In this document: in pieces, positions 21,201 to 33,055 of the stretch
How positions within the stretch are numbered: the first letter of the stretch is position 1
Layout of the letters: each line of letters starts with the position of its first letter
DNA from: Daedaleopsis sinensis
Taxonomy: Eukaryota > Basidiomycota > Agaricomycetes > Polyporales > Polyporaceae
Direction: 5' to 3'
NCBI GenBank assembly: GCA_033807695.1
Contig: CM066310.1
Coordinates: 558,001 to 622,000 of the forward strand
Length of the DNA stretch: 64,000 nucleotides
Notes under the pieces: model-generated
The model's database searches: none
What the model was told of the DNA's origin: nothing
What the model saw: the letters and a program-made list of their open reading frames with translations, nothing else
Translations under genes and position numbers: made by a program

Positions 21201-22380
21201 GAGAGACGGGTACTCGAGAGCGGGGTAATCGCCTGGGGTTCTCCGTTCGCTGACCTTCCAATTTGTACTTGTCCTGGGCCCGGTCGGAGCAAACAAGGAC
21301 ATGGACTCGTCAAGACGGTACGTGGTGAGGATCTGATAGTGAATGTACTGTGGCGCGGAGAGCTATCGCAACGCTCAGAGGAATGGCATGTGTCGACCTG
21401 GAAACCGTCAATTGCGGCGGACTCGATTTCCATTCTTGATTGCCAAAGGAGTCTGGAGCGCTGTTAAGCATCGGAGGATCCTACGGCTGTGAGAGAGTGG
21501 GGCATGACGATACGCCTCTTCAACACATCATGTGGGTATATCCTAGAAAAGGAATACCTAGGCTTGGACGCGTGCTGATACGAGTGCCTCCAGAAGCTAC
21601 GGTTGGAAGACCGAGTGCTCATAGACAGGTTCTTTGTCCGATAGCTGACAATCGCAAGATGGAAGGGCCAGCACCATTGGGAAGTCGAATACTACGCTTG
21701 ACGTATCTATATCTTGGCAGTCTATTGATAGGAGAAGAGAGCAAGAAGATCCATTTTGGAGCTCTCAACACGTTAGAGAGGAGGTGAAGACCCGCGTCCG
21801 AGAAAGCTCAATTCATACGTCTCAATGGACAAACTTGAACAGTAGAAGGGGGTCCCAGCGCGCCGTCGCACGTTATGGGGGGGCTATCTGTTAAGCAAAC
21901 AGTAAAAGAAAACATGTCAACCACAACATCTTCGAATAAACGGCGCTTACTACTATGAGCGAGCTACTTGGGTTTCGGATCCCATTGCATCGAACGCCCA
22001 GTGGAAAGGACCGTCACGGTCTCTTATAGCGCACTGTAATGCGCATACATTCATGTTGTGTGCGTACGGAGACGGAAGAGCTGATTGATGTAGAAGTCTG
22101 TTACCCAAAATATTGATAGGTTCTTGAAGTTGAACGCAGAATAAGGCACTGCAGAGTTGACCAGGTCTGTCTTCGTTGTGCCAGGTAAGGATATAATCTG
22201 GATGTCATGGATGGACGTATCAGGATCAGTATTGCGACCCTCGCTTGCAAGGGGTGGTAGCAAGGTCAGTGGTAGCAGGACAAGGAGCACATGTTGACGC
22301 CCGGTGGCTTCGTCCGAAGATAGCCGCCGATGCGTGACGACTCGTCCTTCAGCTTCAAGCTTCAGCATACCCATGACATA
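18274..22380. repeat. Tandem segmental duplication, unit B
   Basis: The second unit of the duplication described at 13880-18277. Similarity fades at about 22380, where both units share CGTCCGAAGAT followed by scattered matches. Small insertions and deletions and many substitutions, concentrated in introns and flanks, show it is not brand new. Confidence 0.75.
18530..21165 (-). CDS. Secreted fungalysin metalloprotease (M36), copy B
   Basis: Same exon plan, length (2636 against 2634 bp) and motifs as copy A: signal peptide [20 protein letters not shown], propeptide with [18 protein letters not shown], zinc motif [10 protein letters not shown] at 19496-19510, and [13 protein letters not shown] providing the third ligand. 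The C-terminus [19 protein letters not shown] and [11 protein letters not shown] is kept. Differences from copy A are mostly silent or conservative within exons (for example [11 protein letters not shown] for [31 protein letters not shown] with one extra residue), while introns differ more. That pattern suggests selection on both proteins. Both copies are on the minus strand, head to tail, with duplicated promoters, so they may be expressed alike. Confidence 0.9.
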
Positions 22381-23682
22381 AGTACCCCTCCTTCTACACC
22401 AGTTTACACCTTGCATAGTGAATAACCCTCGCATGCGTAGTGCTATTTCTGACCTTCTCACGGCTTCTGTCGGCGTGGCTTGTGACGCAGAATGATCCGA
22501 GGTATCGTATTTTCCAAGTAGTGTGCGTCGGGGTACGTTGGACAGGGCTAGGATGGTGTTGCTGCTGCAACCTATCTGGCAGTGTCGGACATGCTGCTGC
22601 ACGAGGTCTTGCGCAGAGCCGAACGGCGAAGACGGATGGACGGTTTGAACTGACACCCGGGCAGCGGCGGTATCATGATATCGGGGAAATTCGTGAGACC
22701 GATTTCAAGCATCGAATTGCTCACCGTGCGTAGACGAACTGGTGACGGAGAGTACGGCGGCTATAGGCAACATGGTGGTGAAGCCGTCGACTGCGACGCG
22801 GTCTTGAAGATGAATAGTTTGAAAGTAAGATATGCAAATTGGGATATGCCTTACAGCCGCTAGCCTCACTATCTGCCCTCATCAGCGCCAAGTTAACTGC
22901 GGATCGTGTCTAGACTCTAGTGCTCAGTTACAGAACACGTTTGACGCGATGCAGTCGCGAAGGTCAGTGCTTTATGGAGCTATAACTTACTCCCCTGCAT
23001 TGACATCGATACGGATTTATTCTTTGCGACGCTGCTGAGCAAGATTGATCTCTGTCGCAACATGAGCGAAGGTCGGTTGTTCGAGTGAATAAACTGCTTG
23101 ATAAGTACTTACTCAACATAACATATGAGCGTGAGATTGGGAAGCTATGTCCGTAACAATCCGAGCTGATCCCCATTCATGATCATACCGGTGCATCTTC
23201 CATCTTTCTTTTGATAAGAGCGCAGATAAGCGGAGGGGCATACTACTTAGCAGGACGCGTTGTGCCGCGTTCCACCCGCTTCGTGTCGTGATACTCCAAG
23301 GCCGCATACTGCCGCATAGCGCGATAGCAGGGTAAGAAGCGCTTATAGAGGTAACAGGGTATGCCAGGCTGCGCCGGACATCACTTACGCGAAGCTTCGG
23401 AAGAGTTGCTTGGACATCGCGCGGGTAGAGGATGTCTCGTTATGACGACATATGTACTGTACTTCTGCAGCTGGGCCAGCCTCCAGCCCCAGACATAACG
23501 GCACCCACGCTTGTGGCACCCTGGGCCCCGGCCCCAGCCTCAAAATAGCCAGGGCCAGCAAGGACAGAAGTTTAAGGTGGGATTCCGAGAGTAGTACTTA
23601 CCACACCCTCCTCCTCCTACTCGCCGTCCGGTGACCACCAACTTCCACATTCCGCGCGAGCTCGAGGTGCCCCTTCATTGCG
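21166..23682. other. Upstream of fungalysin copy B and unexplained gap
   Basis: To about 22380 this is the duplicated upstream region. From 22380 to 23682 I find no recognisable gene. A minus-strand possibility starts at 23417 (MSKQLFRSF followed by a GTAAGT donor) but I could not build a convincing second exon. A minus-strand open frame at 22051-22656 has no recognisable motif and overlaps duplicated noncoding sequence. Confidence 0.4.
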
Positions 23683-25491
23683 ATGATCCCCACGCGCATG
23701 CCGCTGTTAGCCGGTGGCATATTGGTCCTTACTGCGGCGACGTCATTTCCGGCCGTGCGCGCGCAGACTTTGACCAGCGACCAGCTCGACGCCGTCAAAG
23801 CCCGTCTCGCGGAAGGCGCGATACACAGGTATTTTCTTCACAAACTATCTCCGACGCGCGTGCTACGGAAGACTGATCAGTGTGTGTGTGCGTGTCGCTA
23901 GCTGGGAGATCGGCACGCGCGCGCAGGCCCTCATCGAATATGACACTCCGACCTATTCTGTGCTCAACGATAGCGCTCTCCCGCCCTCAAACGGACAAGC
24001 CCCTTCTTCGCTGGACGAGGTCGTCTCCATCGCGCGTTCCGTGGTCAAGAACCGCACAAGCAGCGATATAACCGGCTCACAGCCGCTCATGGATGCGAAC
24101 GGCGGTGCGGCCGGGGACCCACCGAGCATTGGAGTTGCGGTGCTGCTAGCGAACTGGACAGGGGCGGGGGAGCAGGATGGCCTGGATTATGCGGGAGCGG
24201 CGAAGGACCAGCTCGACTTTCTGCTCACGAAGGTGCCGCAGACGAGCGACGGCGCGATCTCGCATCGTACGGAGCAGGTACAGCTATGGTGAGTGCCCTG
24301 ACCCCACTCTCGCTCAAGCCATTCCATCGCCTGCCTCTGCTCGCCTGCCGTTTGTGGTTAAGCCACTAGAAAGGCCTCGGCAAACTGCACCTACCTCTTA
24401 TGGGCCGGGTGTGACGTGAATTGACCTACTGGCTGCCAGAGGTTACGCGCCCGTCACTCAAAAAGATCATAAGGTTGTCTATCGCAGCGGAACTTACGGC
24501 ACTTCTCCAGGTCCGACTTCGTGTACATGGTCCCTCCCTTCCTGGCCTACTACGGCGTGCTCACGCAGAACCAGACCCTGGTGCAAGCAGCGTACGACCA
24601 ATGCCGACTCTACCGGAAGTATCTTGTGGACGACGACGCTGGCGGGATGTGGAAGCACATCGCCTTGGGCAGCTACCAGGACAACGGACACTGGACCACG
24701 GGTGAGTCGTCTGCTTCCACCGCTACCATTACGAGGCTCCTCACACACAGCACCAGGGAACGGATGGGCCGCGGCCGGAATGCTCCGTGTGCTCGGGACG
24801 ATCCAGCACTCCCAGTTCTCGAACATCATGAAGAACCAGGCGAATGACCTCACGGGCTGGGTGAACGACATCCACAGCGGCATATACCCCCACCTCGTGA
24901 GTCGTCTCTCGCCCTCTCCTTTCTTCGTTCGCATCTGCTCACCACGCGCGGCCGTGGTGTGGTATTTGATACCCATCCCGCCAGCAAACGACTGGGTTGT
25001 TCGCGAACTACGCCGACGACGGCTCCTCGTTCGAGGACGCCTCCGGCACCGCACTCCTCGCCAGCACCGTCTACCGCCTCGCGCTCCTCTCCGGCATCCA
25101 CACGCACCTCCCGCTCGCCGAGAAGAGCCGCACCGCACTCTTCGCGCCCGGCTCGTCCTCCTCCTCCCCATCATCGTCCTCGTCCTCCTCGCGGAGTTCC
25201 TCCAGGTCCAGCACGAGCACGAGCACAGCCCCAGCGGCGAGCAGCACCGCGCTCGCGCACTTCACGTCCGACATGTGGCTCACGCCCGTCGTGAATCCGG
25301 ACTCGGTCGGGAGCGAGGGCAGCAAGAGCCCCGAGGGCCAGGCGTTCGTCGTCGAGATGTACGCCGCTTGGCGGGACTGGACGGCGCTTGGGGCCCCAGG
25401 CGCGAACGCGGCTGGCCGTGCGCACGCGGGCGCAGGGGCCGTGGCTGCTGCGGTGCTTGCGGGGGTGCTTGCGCTCCTTGCGTTCTTCTGA
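23683..25491 (+). CDS. GH105-like six-hairpin glycosidase, secreted and GPI-anchored
   Basis: Exons 23683-23828, 23902-24288, 24511-24701, 24757-24896 and 24985-25491 give 1371 nt, 456 aa. A signal peptide covers about residues 1-27 (ends FPAVRA). The body is an alpha/alpha toroid with DGAISHRTEQVQLWSDFVYM, MVPPFLAYYGVL and HWTTGNGWAAAGMLR, matching fungal proteins of glycoside hydrolase family 105, which remove unsaturated galacturonate from rhamnogalacturonan fragments. Asp in WSDFVYM and the NGW/GN motif are likely active-site parts. Near residues 345-376 a Ser-rich insert interrupts the last helices, and the C-terminus ends in Ala/Gly/Leu-rich hydrophobic sequence (AAAVLAGVLALLAFF), a GPI-anchor signal. 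Intron 2 is 222 nt, long for this region, yet protein continuity across it is good. Substrate is inferred from family only. Confidence 0.8.
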
Positions 25492-25921
25492 AGGCCTGCA
25501 GACATGAGGCCTGAGGCCTGAGGCCTGAAGATCTGACGGCCCGCGTTCGTATTCGTATTCGTATTGTTATTGGGATATGCATTTATTGATTCCTCCCTGG
25601 GACATACCACGGACACGCTGCCCGACATGATACTACTGTTCTACACGGGCATGCTCCCGTGCATTGCCCATACATGCTCACAAAGTACACGTTCGCTGCT
25701 CTTGCTCTTGCTCTCGTTGCTCGATACTGTACCATCTGCGCTTCCCAACCTGTAATAGACACGCGCCTTGAGCGCTGAGTCCCTGTGCCCTGTGGCATCG
25801 CTATACCAATATACCGCCAGAGCGCGACCTTGTATCCAACACGGCGGAGGTGCTCCGGTGCTCTGTGGATCGACGAGCGAGCGAGGACTCCGACTCGGGA
25901 ACCATCGAGGGGGCCCTAGTG
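25492..25921. other. Convergent gap with heptamer repeat
   Basis: Lies between two 3' ends. At about 25503-25527 there are three tandem copies of TGAGGCC, a word repeated elsewhere in the window. No gene is seen. Confidence 0.5.
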
Positions 25922-28348
25922 CTAGTGCGTGACGGTGACAGTCATCCGCATCGCCTTCGCCAGCCCCGCGAAACCCCCGGGCGCCTCGTCCTCACTCACG
26001 CTCACGCTCATCTCCCCCGCGCACTCGCTACCGTCGTCGTCGTCGCGCGCGCGGCTGGGGATCGAGAGGCACCCGCAGGGGACGGTGACGGCGACAGTCC
26101 GGCCGTCGTCCGACGCGGAGAACGTCGGCCCTGTGTTCTCCCAGCTACGCAGAACAGAACAGAACGGCTGTCAGCGCGGGTCCGGTCGGAAAGAAAGAAG
26201 AGAGAAGAGGGAGGGGAGACGACTTACTTGATGCAGACGTCGATCCCCCGAACGATGTCATGCAGCGCCTTCAGCGCGGTGCTGTCGTCGCACACTGCGC
26301 TCGGGTCCGCGAGGACCGCCCACGAGCCACGGAACACGACCGTGCCCGCCGCGTCCTCCTTGCCCTTGCCTTTCTCCTTGCCCGTGCTCTCCTTCCCTTT
26401 GCCCTTCCCTGCACCCCCGTCCGGCGCGCGCACCTTCGGCATCGGAGCATGCAGCAGCGCCTTCTTCAGCGCTGTGCACAGCCGCACTGTGCTCTGATAC
26501 TCTTTCGTGGCCCCCGCGGCCCCGGCGACCTGCGGGTGCGGCGTCCCGCGCTTCGCAGGCGAGCGCGACGGCGTCGGCGGCTCCGACGCGGGGGCGGGGG
26601 GCTCGCGCTGGCGCCACTGCAGCGTCGCCATGTCGAGGTAGTACGGCGAGGGGGGCACCAGCACGATCGCGCTGTTGCGCCGCGGGCGCCCGCGCGACTG
26701 AGAGCGGGATGAGGAACGGGCGCGGGCACGGGGGCGTGGGGTCGAGGGGCCCGCGCTGGCATTCCCGCGGCCGTCGTCCGCGTCGGGGTCCTTGAGCGGC
26801 TCCATGTAGTCGAACGTCTCGGCCGCGGGGAAGACGGTCGTCGCACCCGCACCCGCGGGCGCACTCTTGCGGGGGCGCCCGCGCGGACGCTTCGCGGGGG
26901 TCTGCACGACCGGGTTCGCAGGCAGGATCGGCGACGGCCCGGTTGGGGGTTGGGGCACGGAGACGCGGGTCGCGGGCCCCGCAGAGACCGTCCGCCGCTG
27001 CGGGCGAGAGGTGTCGCGGGCGGGAGTGGCTTTGTTCTTGCTCCCGCGGGGGCGGCCGCGGCCACGCTTGGGGGGCGCAGGAGACTCGGCCTCGGTGTAA
27101 AGATGCGCGTCCTCTTGTGCCGCCAGGCTCTCGAAGGCCCGGACGATGGGCTCGACGTCGACGGTGTCGTACAGATGCTGCTGGCTGGCGGTCGGCTGAG
27201 AAAGAGAGAGCGAGCGGACGGACTTGTTCCTGCCGCGGGACACCGACCGAGCTTCTTCGCGGCGGCTCGGCGGCGATGAGGGAAGTGCACTCTTGCGTGG
27301 TCGGCCGCGTGGACGTTTGGCAGGGGTTGTGGGTTCTATGTCGTCGATTTGCATCTCCTCGACTGCGGGGTCGGGCAAGGAAGGTCCAGAAATTGAGCTC
27401 TTGCGAGGGCGACCTTGAGGTCGCTTGGATTGAGCTGGAGGCGCGTCGTCCTCTTCAGACGAGGCAGGCACTGCGTGACTAGCAGAACGTGTATTGCTTG
27501 TTCCGCCTCGACCCCGCCCGCGCCCCCGCCCAGGTGGCCTGCCTGGTTTCCGCTTGACAGATACAGACGAGTCAAGAAGCTCACAATCTTCTGCCAGTCG
27601 CATGGAGGCTTTAGCGAATGAGCGGTTCAGGGCCTCGCTAAGAGTCAATGCAGGTCCAGCAGACTCTGCGGCTGCGCGTCGTTTGCCACCGAGAACAGCA
27701 CCGTCTTCGGAAGAAGTGGATGGGGTCGGGATTGCGACGGGCTTGACTTTAGGAGGTCGTCCCCGAGGACGACCAACGCGAGTTACGTCTACAGCAGATG
27801 CAGTTGGGATAACGGGACTTGACAGACGGGGCGGGGCGGTTGGTACGGTAGAGGACAATGACTGACGGCGCCTCTTGGCAGATGACGAAGGGGTTCGATG
27901 GGACGGACCAGCATGAGAATCGGAGTCTTCTTCTCTGTGCCTTGGGCGTGAGGTCGACGGACGACGAGAAGGTGGACCTGTAGAGGAAATCTTGGCTCGT
28001 TTGTAGGGTGGCTTTGAGGGAGATTGATCCATGGATGAATCTGAAGATTCTGAGAACAACGTTAGACACCATTAGTGCAACCGAAAATCGTGTCTGTTAC
28101 TCACCGTCATCTTCATCCTCTGCTGGCTCCCCCGCCGCCGAGCTCGCGTAGGACCTTGCGCGTTTGTGGGCGTATGTCTTCAAGACGCGCGTCGACTTCG
28201 CGGGACTCCCAAAGACATTTGTGCGTGATGGGGTTATGTGTTCTGGATCTGGGACTACTGGGGAGAGCTCTCGTTGCTGAGCTTGTTGCTGAGCTTGTTG
28301 CTTCCGCTTCAAGAGCCATGGGGGAGGTTTGCCGATGTATTCCGGCAT
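25922..28348 (-). CDS. Multi-AT-hook chromatin-type protein
   Basis: Three exons (28348-28105, 28049-26228, 26144-25922) sum to 2289 nt, 762 aa. The last exon was recovered by splicing GTAAGT (26227) to the acceptor at 26145, giving WENTGPTFSASDDGRTVAV and a stop at 25922. At least six AT-hooks are spread through the protein: GRPRGRPPK, RKPGRPPGRGRGR, KRPQGRPRKS, KRPRGRPRKS (twice) and KRGRGRPRGSKNK. They alternate with Ser/Pro/acidic linkers, so the bulk is disordered and would bind the minor groove of AT-rich DNA. The C-terminal 200 residues differ: SPYYLDMATLQWRQREP, then YQSTVRLCTALKKALLHAPM, and CGCLSIPSR, which looks folded and probably mediates a protein contact. I recognise no named domain there. 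A nuclear role in chromatin or transcription is inferred. Confidence 0.8.
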
Positions 28349-30045
28349 AGTGATTCCAAGAAACGGTAACCAAAGCAGATAGAGGTTAACAAGAGAAGTA
28401 TTTGCACGATATGGTAGGAGACTAGTAAGGCCTGAGTCGGAAGCCTGAGTCTTGCAATCGAGGTGCGCGACGACGTTGTTTACTTTCCCACGCCTTCCAG
28501 TAGTTTTGTAGTGCCACGTGATCGTGTCTCGGGAATATTTCGTTCAAAATTCCTCAAGATCTGAATCGTCCTGAGTTCGACCGGACTCCGAAAACTAGAT
28601 TGTGAGACGTACGTACTACGCGACTCAGCGAGGCAGCTTCGAAAGGACTACAACTTGTACTTCTAGTACAACATAAGCTTGGTGCTAATGGGCAGCACGT
28701 ACGTATGCTTCAAGATCGACTCCCTGACCGTGTATTTGTGCCTCTCAGTGACCTCAAGCTTTTACCTTAATCCATCATGACAGCTCAATATCTCCTCTGC
28801 GGCCCTCTCTGTGGCCCAAACGACCTGTTACCTATCTCCGCTGGTTGTCATCCGAGAATGGCAGCCTCGCGGAGCATTTGCGCACTGAGGTACCTCAGGC
28901 TTGACGATGCTATGGCGCCTACAACTTACCTAGGGATCTGGTATATGCGTCTCTTCACAGTCTAGAGACACAGTATACGACGTTCATTGCGTACTTATAC
29001 CTTCGCAATGCTTGTTTCATCCTCAGTGAGTAGATATCCGGAGTCACCAACCCTGAAAGACTCTGAGGCCGGATCACCGCTGTTCCTGGATCGCGTCGCG
29101 GATCTGGCTGCCAGCGCTCCGCATCCTCATCCGCTCCCACCAACCCCTGACAGTCGGCCTCATGTTCCCTGTCCTTCGCCCTCCGCGTTCTTCGTCTCTT
29201 CCTCACACATTGACAGAAGCGCGACCCGAGACACTCGTACGAACCCGGTCATCTCGAGCTATAGAGCAAGTCAACCCGATATCTGTGCCTGCGCCACTAT
29301 TGATCGACGTCACGACGTGTGAGCGAACATAACTATCGCCTTTCCTCAAGTCCAGTGCCCACGATCCCCCTTGTTCCTCGACCACGACCACGACCTCGAC
29401 GGTGTACACACGGAGGGAAACAGCACCAGAAGGGTGCTGTTCTGGAGTCATGGCGGATGACCACGTCAGTGTCGAGAGTGTCCCCAGAGTCGGATCGAGG
29501 TACCTGGAGGTGAGTACTGGCTTCGAAGCTTCTCTTTCATCATCATCACCACATCTCCATCTGCATATGTATGGAAGAGGGCCTAGCGAGCCTTCGGGAG
29601 CCAACGCGGAGCATCCATTGTTGCGAGAAGCACAGGACCAACTTCGCACACAGCGCCCCACACAGACATCTATCACGCACCCGTCAACGAGTACACGCTC
29701 GCATCGCGTGCTACTCGTTGGCTCCATACCATCAGTTGAACAGCTCCTGCGCCTCCACTTCTCGCAGTCGAGAGGTAGGCCATACATATTCTGGAAGAGC
29801 ACGGGATTTTGCCCACCAGAGCGGAGCTGCACACGATTCATCACATATGCACTTGGCGCACCCAACGTGCAGAAGTAACAGTTCTCCCATTCCCACAATC
29901 TATAGCGTCTAGAGCGCAAAGATAGGACCGCTCGACAGCGGACTGATTACATCCGTCCCATGGGGACGCCCCTCTCCGTTGTCTTGCATATCTATACGTC
30001 AGTTGTGCTTACAGCCTTCTCCCCTCTCAGGTTCTCGCCCCCATA
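28349..30045. other. Divergent intergenic region
   Basis: Lies between the starts of the AT-hook gene (-) and the OPT transporter (+) and should hold both promoters. Open frames at 29203-29919 (-) and 29402-29878 (+) overlap each other and show no motif or coding character. GGCCTGAGTCGGAAGCCTGAGTC at about 28430 contains the GCCTGAG word seen elsewhere in the window. Confidence 0.45.
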
Positions 30046-33000
30046 ATGTCGTCTTCATCGCACCTTGGGGAGCATATGCCGTCTTTAGGATCCCTACAGG
30101 AGAAGCTGGCGGCTGATGCGGAGAAACACATCGGTAAGCGCCCCCACTCGTGTCCTTGTGATAAGCATCTTCTAAAGCAGACACAACAAGTCGCAGTACC
30201 TCACGAAGATCACCAACACTATGTGTATGCTGAACCCGAGTTTGACGATCCGAATTTTGACCCTGATGTCGTTATACTCGGTGAGTGGGGTATGCTAGGC
30301 TTCAGTTTTTCAGAGCGCGAGAAACGGAAGGTCTGAGAGGTACGTTTCATTAGACGATGATTCGCCATATCCCGAGGTCCGTTCCGCCGTCGCAAATACG
30401 GATGATCCCGACATGCCCGTCAACACCCTGCGTGCATGGACTATCGGCATATTGTGGTCTGTCCTACTTCCCGGCCTGAACCAGTTCCTGTTCTTCCGAT
30501 ACCCTGCCATAACCGTCACCGGAGTACGTGGTTACCGCTCCCCCATAGTCGGCCTGCTTACACGGTACTCGGACAGATCACCGCACAACTCTTATCCTAC
30601 CCCCTCGGTCGATTATGGGCTTACGCTCTCCCATCAGTCAAGATCTTTGGTGTCTCTCTAAATCCCGGACCTTTCACCGTCAAGGAACATGTTCTGATCA
30701 CGATTATGGCGAACGTTGGGTATACGACGGCATATGCGGTGAGTATCGGCACACTGCTTCCTTCGTCGTTCTCATCATTTCATGCAGACCGATATCATTG
30801 CCGTACAACGAGTCTTCTACAACCAAGTCTTCTCGTTTGGGTATCAGTGGATGATCGTAATGTCTACCCAGTTGGTGAGCGGTACCGTTTTATACGAAGT
30901 CATACAGTTCCAAACTCTCGCATAGATTGGCTTTTCTATCGGCGGCATTGCCCGACGCTTCTTGGTCTCGCCGCCGTCCATGATTTGGCCAAATAATCTC
31001 GTCACCTGCGCGCTCTTTAACACCCTGCACTCGCAGCAGTATGCCGGTATTGGAAACCGTGGCGGCATCTCCCGCGAGTGGTTTTTCCTCTACGCCTTCC
31101 TCGGGTCCTTCATCTGGTTTTTCTTCCCGGGCTACATCTTCCAGGCGCTCAGCTACTTCAACTGGGTTTGCTGGATCGCGCCGAACAACGTCGTCGTCAA
31201 CCAGCTGTTCGGGTACTACAGCGGGCTGGGGATGTCGCTCGTTACCTTTGACTGGTCGCAGATCGCGTACATCGGCTCGCCGCTCGCGACGCCGTGGTGG
31301 GCGGCGGCGAACGTCGCGGTCGGCTTCGTGTTCTTCTTCTGGTTCCTCACCCCGATCATCTACTACACGAATACCTGGTATTCGCAGCACATGCCGATGT
31401 CCACGCGCACGTCGTACGACAACATGGGCAAGGTGTACAACGTCACGCGCATCCTCACGCCGGACGCGACGCTCGACCTCGACAAGTACAAGGCGTACTC
31501 GCCGCTCTTCCTGTCGACGACGTTCGCGATGTCGTACGGGCTGTCGTTCGCGAGCATCACCGCGACGATCATGCACACGATTATATATTTCCGGAAGCAG
31601 ATCTGGATACAGAGCCGCCGCTCGCTGTCCGAGCAGGGGGACATCCACGCCCGCCTCATGTCCCGGTACCCGCAGGTGCCGGAGTGGTGGTACTCCACCA
31701 TCTTCGGTGCGGTGATTGTGCTCTGATACTCTGTGGTTAATTCTTATACGCCGCACAGTCTCGATGTTCATCTTCGGAGTGGTGTCCATCGAGGTGTGGA
31801 ACACGCAGATGCCTGTGTGGGCGTTGGTGCTGGCGATGTTGATAGGTGCGTATGCTCCGCCTCGCCCGCCGCCGCCTATTGATCGCTACTGCAGCGTTCG
31901 TCTACACCATCCCTGTCGGTATGATCCAAGCCATCACCAATCAGCAAATCGCTCTGAAGTGGGTCTTTTCGCGTCTGCGTACCCGTGACGGATATACAGA
32001 GACTGAACGCGCATTAGCGTCGTCACCGAGCTCATCATCGGCTACGCGCTGCCTGGAAAGCCCATCGCGATGATGCTCTTCAAGACATGGGGCTACGTCA
32101 GCACATCTCAAGCGCTACAGTTCACGTCCGACTTCAAGCTCGGGCACTACATGAAGATCCCGTACGTCGCACGCACGCCCTCGTCTCGTGTTTGCGCCAG
32201 TATCTCACCGTGTCCGCACACAGCCCCCGCGCGATGTTCTTCTGCCAGATCGTCGGCGCCTCCATAGCCGGCACCGTGCAGCTCGCCGTCCAGACCTGGA
32301 TGTTCGCGCATATCCCGGACATGTGCCAGCCCGACCAAGGGGACCGCTTCGTGTGCCCGTCCACAGAGGTGTTCGGGACCGCGTCGATCGTGTGGGGCGT
32401 AATCGGGCCACAGCGGCAGTTCTCGCACGGGCAGATCTACTACGGGCTCGTGTACTTCTTCCTCATCGGCGCCGCGTGCCCGCTCGCGGCGTTCCTCGTC
32501 GGCACGCGCTGGCCGAACTCGGCGCTGCGCTACGTGAACTTCCCGGTCATCTTCAACGGCACGAGCTGGATCCCGCCCGCGTCCGCCGTCAACTACGTGC
32601 CGTGGACGATCGCGGGGTTCGTGTTCAACTACGTCATCCGCCGCCGTCACTTCTCGTGGTGGACAAAGTACAACTGTGAGTGCACGCCCTGCCAGTGACC
32701 GCGACCGCGTTCGCGTTCCGCGGCTCGGTCCGTACTCGTGGGCCCAGTGCTGACGGCGGCTGCGCCCCTCCCAAACAGACATCCTGTCGGCCGGGCTCGA
32801 CTGCGGCGTCGCGATCTCGATCATCTTCATCTACTTCTGCCTGCAGTTCCCGCAGAGCGGCGCGATCGGTGCGGGCACAATCCAGGCGTGGTGGGGCAAC
32901 ACGGTGTCGACGAACACGGCCGACTACGGGCACAAGGGCGCCGGCACGCCGCTCTCCGCTGTGCCCCCGGGCAGCACATTCGGGTACGTTCTACGTGTCG

Positions 33001-33055
33001 AGTGTAGGTATATGAGATGCTCGCTGACCGTGGATGCAGGCCCGCGACGTGGTAG
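30046..33055 (+). CDS. OPT-family oligopeptide transporter, copy 1
   Basis: A many-exon gene from the ATG at 30046 (MSSSSHLGEHMPSLG) to a stop at 33053-33055 (FGPATW). Family hallmarks are NPGPFTVKEH after the first helices, a long run of membrane helices (for example GFVFFFWFLTPIIYYTNTWY and FVYTIPVGMIQAITN), QALQFTSDFKLGHYMKIP joined by an intron to PRAMFFCQ (the KIPPR motif), and the C-terminal FNYVIRRRHFSWWTKYN then DILSAGLDCGVAI. OPT proteins are plasma-membrane proton-coupled importers of tetra- to hexapeptides or glutathione, also used for siderophores; the substrate cannot be told here. Compared with copy 2 it has three additional introns (after STIF, AMLI and IALN). The first exon junction (intron ending CAACAAG or nearby) is the least certain. 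Confidence 0.9.

Noticed and set aside
22051..22656. 201-codon minus-strand frame
   Set aside because: It overlaps the end of the duplicated fungalysin upstream sequence, and the equivalent region of the other unit does not keep the frame.
23113..23417. Possible small minus-strand gene starting MSKQLFRSF with a GTAAGT donor
   Set aside because: Neither candidate second exon produced a product I recognise, and intron and phase choices were arbitrary.
29203..29919. 238-codon minus-strand frame between divergent promoters
   Set aside because: No family resemblance, an opposing frame is present, and it lies in a region expected to be regulatory.
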